This document shows positions 57,868 to 64,000 of a DNA stretch of 64,000 nt, one piece after another. Below the pieces are notes generated by a model. The model was not told the DNA's origin. It made no database searches and saw only the letters and a program-made list of their open reading frames with translations. The stretch is from assembly GCA_022225965.2 (NCBI GenBank), contig JAKJXP020000029.1, positions 124,001 to 188,000 of the forward strand, given 5' to 3'. A program made the translations under genes and the position numbers. The stretch is from Diatrype stigma. Taxonomy: Eukaryota > Ascomycota > Sordariomycetes > Xylariales > Diatrypaceae. Position 1 is the first letter of the stretch. The number at the start of each line of letters is the position of its first letter.

Positions 57868-58764
57868 ATGTCTGATGACTATGACGGCCCAGATGCCATC
57901 GTGGACGAGAACCTCGACGAGGTCGACCAGGACTGCGATGGCGCGCACCTGGACGCCTGGATCAACGAGCAGATGCTACTCGAGTTTCGCGACCATGAGG
58001 GCAACATCTCCACGCGCGTCTGGGACGCCGACTTCGCCGCGGCCGACGCCCTCGTCCCGTTCTTCTTCGGGCGCGGCGGCCGGATGCTGCACGAGCTGGC
58101 CGCCACCGGCGTGACGCTCCATCCCGCGGAGTACCAGCGGGTCGCGCAGGAGCTGCAGCCCGAGGTCGACGACATGGCCGCCGGATACATGTCGGTCGCG
58201 CTCGGCTACCCCGTCGTCGGCGTCGTCAACACCAATGACGTATCCCCGGAGTACCCCTACGTCTGGGTCTTCTTCGTGCCGGCCATCGAGCCCTTCGGCA
58301 CTCCCTCCGTCATCCCGCCTGGCCGGCACTTTCTCTGGCACGGCCTCCTGCAGTACCCCCGCCACATCAACGACGACAACATCCGCACCTACATGGCGAA
58401 CGAGGCTGCGCGTGAGCTGCGCCGCCGGTTCCGCCTCGTCACTGGTTTCCACGTCGGTATTCCCGTCTCTGCGGATCCGGCGGCACACGACCCCCGCGAT
58501 GGCGTGGATCTCGAGGATGCGGACGACATTCTCGTGCCTGACATTCTCGAGGGGGATGATCGCTACTTTGTGGCTGTGGAGCTGGATGGCCCGGAGGAGG
58601 TTGCGGATGAGAGTGAGGAGGAGGATGGAGAAGACGATGAGGATGACTATGGAGAAGACGATGAGGATGACTATGGAGAAGATGATGAGGAGGATGATGC
58701 AGAAGAGGATGATGAGGATGATGGCGTCATGGACGACTCTGAGGATGAGTCTGACTATGAGTAG
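57868..58764 (+). CDS. hypothetical protein with acidic C-terminal tail
   Basis: An intronless ORF of 298 residues, strongly GC-biased at third codon positions in its first 200 codons, unlike its flanks. That supports real coding. Residues about 25-210 look globular (alternating hydrophobics, HAWIN-like start, YPYVWVFFVPAIEPFG core, PPGRHFLWHGLLQYPRH). From about 240 the chain is nearly all Asp and Glu with Tyr, coded by a 24-bp tandem repeat (58627-58650 and 58651-58674 identical, then decayed copies). There is no signal peptide or membrane helix, so it is probably nuclear or cytosolic; acidic tails often bind histones or basic proteins. I do not recognise the family. The ATG in CGCCATGTC is the first in frame. 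Confidence 0.75.
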   Translation: MSDDYDGPDAIVDENLDEVDQDCDGAHLDAWINEQMLLEFRDHEGNISTRVWDADFAAADALVPFFFGRGGRMLHELAATGVTLHPAEYQRVAQELQPEVDDMAAGYMSVALGYPVVGVVNTNDVSPEYPYVWVFFVPAIEPFGTPSVIPPGRHFLWHGLLQYPRHINDDNIRTYMANEAARELRRRFRLVTGFHVGIPVSADPAAHDPRDGVDLEDADDILVPDILEGDDRYFVAVELDGPEEVADESEEEDGEDDEDDYGEDDEDDYGEDDEEDDAEEDDEDDGVMDDSEDESDYE

Positions 58765-58789
58765 AGTTACTCTACAAGGCAGCGGCTGT

Positions 58790-58872
58790 CTTGAAGGCAC
58801 GGGGGTAGGTGATATCTATGGGAGCGAGCTAGCTAGCTCTCATCACCTTTATACAACGCTCGTGCCTTCAAG
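58790..58872. repeat. 83-bp concentric inverted repeat
   Basis: Three nested symmetric pairs share nearly the same centre: outer 12-bp arms CTTGAAGGCACG / CGTGCCTTCAAG, middle AGGTGAT / ATCACCT, and a central 14-bp perfect palindrome GAGCTAGCTAGCTC at 58826-58839. It starts 25 bases after the stop codon of the acidic-tail gene. It could be a 3'-UTR hairpin or a small foldback (MITE-like) element. Confidence 0.75.
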
Positions 58873-59318
58873 AGTTTTGTCGCTGGTAAGTCTCCCTCAC
58901 GGGAGTGGTGGTTACGGTTTCTTCTCGGACAGGACAACGCCTAATCGACTCTTACACCCAACATCCGTGAGTCAAGTACTAGTCACCAAGACGAACTTGG
59001 TGCAAGACAGAACTGCGGATTGGTCTAGACATGCTCCTGTGTGTGATCAGAGGTTAGCTACTGTTGTCCAGCAGGACCGTGGAGAAGAAGATTGATCCTA
59101 CTTAGAGTAGACAGACTCCCCTGTAGAGGGTAATACTTTTGCTTTCAATAAAACTTCGTGCAAGCCAAATGAAATATCCTAGAGTCTTTCTACCTTGAAA
59201 AACATATATGTTGTCAATTTGCTAGACTGCCCAAAGTCCAACGATGAAAATGATATCTTGAAATCCATCAGCACGAACCCGACCGACCTTCCTCGTAGTC
59301 GTGGCGCACGTATAGGCC
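58873..59318. other. intergenic between convergent genes
   Basis: 446 bp. An AATAAA-like word (59148-59153) on the plus strand may be the polyadenylation signal of the acidic-tail gene. Nothing else is seen. Confidence 0.5.
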
Positions 59319-60383
59319 CTACCACCAGTCCTGCTGTCGATGATCTTCGTCCTCGCATAAGTAAAAAATCAAGACGGTCTCCATCCTTGGAGTTCTGTCT
59401 AGAACCTCCTTGAGCCAGCCTTTGTCTAGTTTTTCCTCATCGTATTCGCTCGCTAGTCCATCCTCTTTTGCTCTGTACCCGACCCAGTCATCCCGAAACC
59501 CATCGTAGAACCAATCCTGGACCCAGCGGTTGTACTCCGCTGAGGCGACGATGTACTCGAGTTGATTCTCATCGCGCCCGCCGCGCGCACGCCAATCAAC
59601 AAACTCAGTCTCTCGGTCTTCATGCCAATAAACCCAATCGATTCTCCTTGAAACCGGGTGATACTGCAGATAGCGTCGCAAACGGTCCGTATCTGTGATA
59701 TTGACCATAGCCACTTTTTGACCTCCCTCGAAAAGTCCTTCCATCTCGCCAACAGCTGAGTTTGCGCCCCTGGGGGGCGGGTGAATAAGCCATGTCCCTG
59801 CAACGTAGAACAACGTGCTCCCGTCCTCGGGTAGGACACGAAATATGTCAAGACGCCCATCGTCGTGGATAGAATTCACGTCCATCAAAGCTGCTGCGGA
59901 CCGTGCATTTTCGAAAGGCACACGACCACTATGTTCGATGCAGTCGTAGCCGTCCTCAGCAAGGATCAAGTGGTTTGAGAGCGGCAATTCAAAGTAGTGA
60001 CCATCGTCCGCCTGGTCCCGTTTTAGGAACACGGTGTCCGCGCTGGGGTTGAACCACAGCCAGTAGTCGAGCTGGATGCGCGAGTGGTCGGTGCACCTTC
60101 CATCTCCTTTCTCCCCAAGTCCTGGCTTGCGGCTGTAGTCGGCCTACTCTTCCCAGTAGCCGAACGCCGGGCAGAATTTGTAGCTCGCCAGGGCGACCTG
60201 CCGCGACTCGAAGCACGTGTGCGCGACTACTGGGGGCTTCCTCTGGCTGCGGAGGGCCGTCTGTACCCATGATTTGGGGAACTCGCGCGTAGCGACGATG
60301 ATGCGCGGGACGATGGAGGCCCGCCAGATGGCGCGGCGGAGCTCGGGTGGCAGGCGGGGGAAGTATGTGAAGTCCTTCGTCAT
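59319..60383 (-). pseudogene. 2EXR-domain protein gene with in-frame TAG
   Basis: Minus strand, ATG at 60383 (MTKDFTYF), frame open to a TAG at 60146-60144. The same frame continues without further stop to 59319, about 355 codons in all. The N-terminal block F-x-x-FPRLPPELRRAIWRAS, the PPVVAHTCFESRQVA block and the WFNPSADTVFLKRD block past the stop have the order of the fungal 2EXR family (function unknown, often many copies). The stop falls in the variable linker between them. Either it is a nonsense mutation (Trp or Gln codon changed by one transition), or a 51-bp intron, 60147-60097 (GTAGGC...AAG), removes it in frame. That intron is short and has no good branch site. A longer start at 60539 would add 52 residues of low complexity. 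Confidence 0.7.
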
Positions 60384-63203
60384 GACTCCAGTGCTGTTGC
60401 TGGGCTCATTTATGTCGTTGCTGTTGTGCTTTGTGTGAGTGAAATGCTCGATGGACTGGCTGGTTGATTGACTGACTGACTTATAATAAATAGATGGGAC
60501 TGTGGGCTGGTTGATGGCGTCGTTCTTTAAGTTCACCAACAGATTATGAAGGGGCCTACCATTCTGCTCACGTTTGGCGTTTGTGTTCTTTCGTTTGTTC
60601 TAATACGAGTCACACGGCTTCTTGCAGGAGACGCGTATCTACGGCATCGTCGCCAAGATCGCGCCGCGCTGATCCTAAAAGGGGCTCACGGATCACCGTA
60701 AACCAGCGTTCTCAACGAATCAAACCAATCAACTCCGAGCCTCTGTTTGGAAGGCGCGTCAACATCACACCCAAGCAAATAGCACACTTCATTTAGTTGA
60801 TCTAATGGGTTCCATGGTTGGAACCTCGACATCGACACGGGGCGGATCCCGTCCAGAGTATGAAATGGGCTTCCGCTATAGCTGGGCTACAGCGACACCA
60901 GACCACACCAAGTCCATTCGAACATTGATTCCTATTGCAAGTGCAAAGCAGAAAGCAGCTGCAGGAAAGAAACTGATGATGTAAATTCGAAGGAATCTAA
61001 GCAGGTGGAGTGTTAGAAGGCGGTTGCTTAGGTGTGGATAGTGCCACTAGGGCACTAGCCACGCAACAATTCCATCAAATAATGGATTCATGTACTATGT
61101 AACCTGTTGACGGCATTGCTGTAAAGTCCTTCCGACTACGTAATTTAGCGTCGCTCTGATCGTAGAACCTTGTGTACGTATATGTCACAGTATCAAATTC
61201 TAGGCATAGGGGTAGCGGTGTATACCATGTGATAAGGAGGCCTACCACCCCCTTTTATCTATTCGCATACGAACACCTTATGAGCTTACGAACACAATTC
61301 CAAAGCTCCTGGACCAACATCACATGACGAACACTGCCTTTCTGATCCCGTCTCAATCATCGGCCGTTCTTGATTATCGCGCACATATCAAGACTTATTT
61401 GACCTCACAAACGTCCCTACCCGTCGAAAACCAGAGTCATGGCTCGTTCACAGCGACTTAGATGGTAATATGAATCCTCGACACATCGGCCCCTTGATAT
61501 GGGGTTGAAATTGATCGAGAAGGTACCTTTTCCCGGAGGGTTCCTATATAAAGAGGGCTAAGTTCTCAAGATGTGGCCACTGGGAGCAGGGATCTGTACA
61601 ATACAGTCTCTTGCCCCTAGGCATCTCTCTACACCCGCTTCCACCCCTGCCGAATAGACGCAAACGCCGAGAAGGCCGGGGATGGTTTTGCTGAATCATC
61701 GTTGGAAAGTTCCCTTCAACAGTGGCATTGAATCTTTTGATTTAGCGAGAGCGAAGATTATGAAAGGTAAGGGTGTTTACCTGGAATGCAAGGTTTCATG
61801 TATTAGCGTCTTAGTCTATTACACCCTTGCGCTATCGCTTGTCGAGAGATAGCCGCATTGCTTTTGCGATAGCAAGCAAGATGGCCTTCCTTGAACCCCA
61901 AATACGAGTATACATAGCACGACATCGTAAGCAATGATTAGCTGTTCGGGAAGCTGAAATAAGTAGATTTTGCGCTCTAATATATCTCCCGCCTTCCGCA
62001 TGTACCTGCATATACGCTGAACGTTCGCTTATAGTATCCCTGAATTCGTCAACGGGGTAAGTTGTGTAACATGGGTCTGATTAGGCATATGTACTGAAAA
62101 CGTCGGTGCAACCCGGTTCTTCTCGTTGCTTTTCACTGCAAGTCAACTCATCTGTCATATCCACCATATATTCTGACATTTCCGTCGATCACGAGCTCCA
62201 ATGTTCTTAGTGGCTGTAAGCATTATCAGAAGAAAGAGCGTGGGCAACATGCTTGCTCTTTTCGGCAAGGAGGCTGAAAAGCATTGCTGAGACATGAGTC
62301 AAACTGATAGAACTGAACCACATCCCCATACTATATCCCTTGGCGAGACACGAAATGGATCATTGTTCATGGTGACTGGTAACCAAGTTAATTCGTTCTT
62401 CATGCAATCAACAAGCAAGTTGGGCCTGCGGATGGACCTAAACTACCTCGTCTGTACCGTCTGGCCGAATAGTCTACTGCAGTTTATAGCCAATTATTCG
62501 TTGTTTATGTCGCTCTTCTCACTCGCCGTTGAGTTTACTGCCACCTAGGTACGGGAAAATGTAAGCTGGTTTGTCTCGCAAAACACTGCCAATTCGCGTC
62601 AGCATGTGGTCTTTTACTCTCGATCACGTGGAGAACAAGACCAGTATCATCTTTTCAGCCTGGTTTGAATATGGTGCGCCGGCTGAGACTAGCAGTTTCA
62701 CAGCCTTGGCCCCATCTCGATGTTTCGTACAACTAACAGCGATTGGCATAAGTCCTTTTTATGATAGTATTCCCTCCTTGCCTCCCCATTATGGCCAGAT
62801 CACCCTGTTGACGCCCACCTGTGCTCAGTTGCCATCGTCAGTCTCAGTTTCGTCACAACTCAAGTGTGTGATGGACTCGAGTTCTTCCCGGAGGAGGTGG
62901 CCGAGGTTGGCCTTGCATCATACGACCGGAAATCCTCGAATTGGCTGTTGATCCAGTCACTGCAGGGAAAACCTCGCCGCTTTTGAAACAACTCGATGCT
63001 CGAGTTCAACGACCGAAAGCTGCCCTTCTGAAGAGGTTGAGTATATAAGGCTTGTTCGGGATGCTGCCATTTGCTATCTCGACAGACCAGGCCATCGCCG
63101 TGTTCCTTTCTAGCCTCACACTCTTCGACCCCCTAACCCCCTAGTAATCACAGTATAGTCTTTCGTTCTACCCCTCGTTCTACCTAATCACTTATACTTC
63201 ACC
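60384..63203. other. 2.8-kb intergenic region between divergent genes
   Basis: No supported gene; ORFs at 61819-62001, 62294-62548 and 62571-62951 show no domain. A TATA-like TATATAAAG at 61546-61554 has no coding ORF after it. The right end is the promoter of the surface-protein gene. Confidence 0.5.
63041..63050 (+). promoter_or_regulatory. probable TATA box of the surface-protein gene
   Basis: GTATATAAGG lies about 155 bases upstream of the ATG at 63204, followed by a pyrimidine-rich leader (CTTCGACCCCC, TCGTTCTACC) of the kind found before fungal transcription starts. Confidence 0.6.
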
Positions 63204-64000
63204 ATGGCAGCCAAAATGTCGTCCCAGTTGACAAGCTACCTCTTGTTCACGCTCTCGCTTCTCAGTTGCGTCGAAGCACAGTACACCAGCTACAAGGTCT
63301 GGCCTTGGCCTCCCCCCCTGGAGTCGACATCTACCACCTCCAAGACGCTCACCTGGTCCGCAACAATCTCAAACTCTACGGTCAGCCCGACTGCGACAGC
63401 GACGAGTAGTTCGCTCTTTAACTCATCTATCACCTCACTAGTCTCCACAACCACCACTGTCACGGTCAGCCCGACTACGACGGCGAAGAGCAGTTCGCTC
63501 TTTAATTCATCTATCACCTCACTAGTCTCCACCACCACCACCACTGTATTACCATCAACTAATTCGTCGAGGTCTTCGGTGTTGACAACGACTATTTCTA
63601 TCCCCGTGTCGAGCAGCCTGACTGTTACGACCAACTCCTCCAGTCTTATAGTAATCACAAGTACTGTAACTGCAGGGCCTATATCGACAACAAGCAGCCC
63701 CATTTACTCTAACTCATCAAGTACGCGGGTGTCAACAACAACTAGAAGTGGCACCGCACCTGTATCAACAAGCACTTTCACCTACACTAATTCGTCTAGT
63801 GCTCTGCCGTCAGCAACGACCAGCACCGTTTTCCTGAACTCTTCTTCCACCGTGTCATTTATATCAACCTCTACATTAGATGACCCAATCTCTGGAAACG
63901 CATCCACTAGCAGGCCTATCTTCACATCCTCCCGGAGCTGGAACACCTCACTAACGGTGTCTACGATAACAGCCACTGGTTCAAGTTATATCTCGTCATC
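63204..64000 (+). CDS. Ser/Thr-rich secreted wall or surface protein, N-terminal part
   Basis: An open frame from the ATG at 63204 to the end of the window without a stop; the C-terminus is outside, so this is a partial gene. Residues 1-26 form a signal peptide (hydrophobic YLLFTLSLLS, likely cleavage after EA or at VEA-Q). A short Trp/Pro segment (YKVWPWPPP) follows. The rest is mainly Ser and Thr with many N-glycosylation sites of the NSS/NST/NAS type, as in mucin-like or GPI-anchored wall proteins. An 84-bp tandem repeat (63381-63464 and 63465-63548) codes for two copies of a 28-residue unit that includes SSSLFNSSITSLVSTTTT. No adhesin or enzyme domain is visible yet, so a GPI signal or a C-terminal domain cannot be tested here. 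Confidence 0.8.
   Translation, partial: MAAKMSSQLTSYLLFTLSLLSCVEAQYTSYKVWPWPPPLESTSTTSKTLTWSATISNSTVSPTATATSSSLFNSSITSLVSTTTTVTVSPTTTAKSSSLFNSSITSLVSTTTTTVLPSTNSSRSSVLTTTISIPVSSSLTVTTNSSSLIVITSTVTAGPISTTSSPIYSNSSSTRVSTTTRSGTAPVSTSTFTYTNSSSALPSATTSTVFLNSSSTVSFISTSTLDDPISGNASTSRPIFTSSRSWNTSLTVSTITATGSSYISS

Overview
The window is nuclear DNA of a filamentous ascomycete (Pezizomycotina, probably a sordariomycete). The evidence is short GT-AG introns with CTAAC-like branch sites, a HET-domain gene, DUF6594 and 2EXR family genes, a mitochondrial GatB and a Dhh1 helicase. Gene-bearing DNA of balanced composition alternates sharply with very AT-rich DNA that carries the C-to-T/G-to-A scars of repeat-induced point mutation (RIP). 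TACCTACC-type low-complexity tracts fill many gaps.

Layout. 1-3590 is a RIP-degraded Ty1/copia relic cut by the window edge. 3591-25970 is a gene island: F-box protein (+), secreted single-pass membrane protein (-), probable mitochondrial protein (-), an 828-bp candidate miniature LTR element, DUF6594 membrane protein (-), GatB (+), HET protein (+), acyl-protein-thioesterase-like hydrolase with a Cys nucleophile (-), and mitochondrial J-protein (-). 25971-51301 is one 25-kb block of transposon inside transposon. 51302-64000 is a second gene island: Dhh1 (+), an acidic orphan protein (+), a 2EXR gene with an in-frame stop (-), and the start of a Ser/Thr-rich wall or surface protein (+).

The 25-kb block can be read in full. 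The outermost layer is a tyrosine-recombinase retrotransposon on the minus strand (gag-like ORF, RT, tyrosine recombinase) with split direct repeats of the PAT/Ngaro type. A Ty3/gypsy chromovirus (29023-49488, 159-bp LTRs, target duplication GGAAT/GGAAC) is inserted in its RT gene. A second chromovirus (34029-43856, 169-bp LTRs, target duplication GCCGA) is inserted in the RT gene of the first. Both chromoviruses lie on the minus strand, share a primer-binding site, end pol with a chromodomain, and carry an extra reading frame between pol and the 3' LTR. All are broken by stops.

The host genes form no pathway or cluster. They are a mix of housekeeping genes (translation, mRNA decay, mitochondria) and fast-evolving fungal genes. 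All calls were made by reading the sequence; no database search was run.
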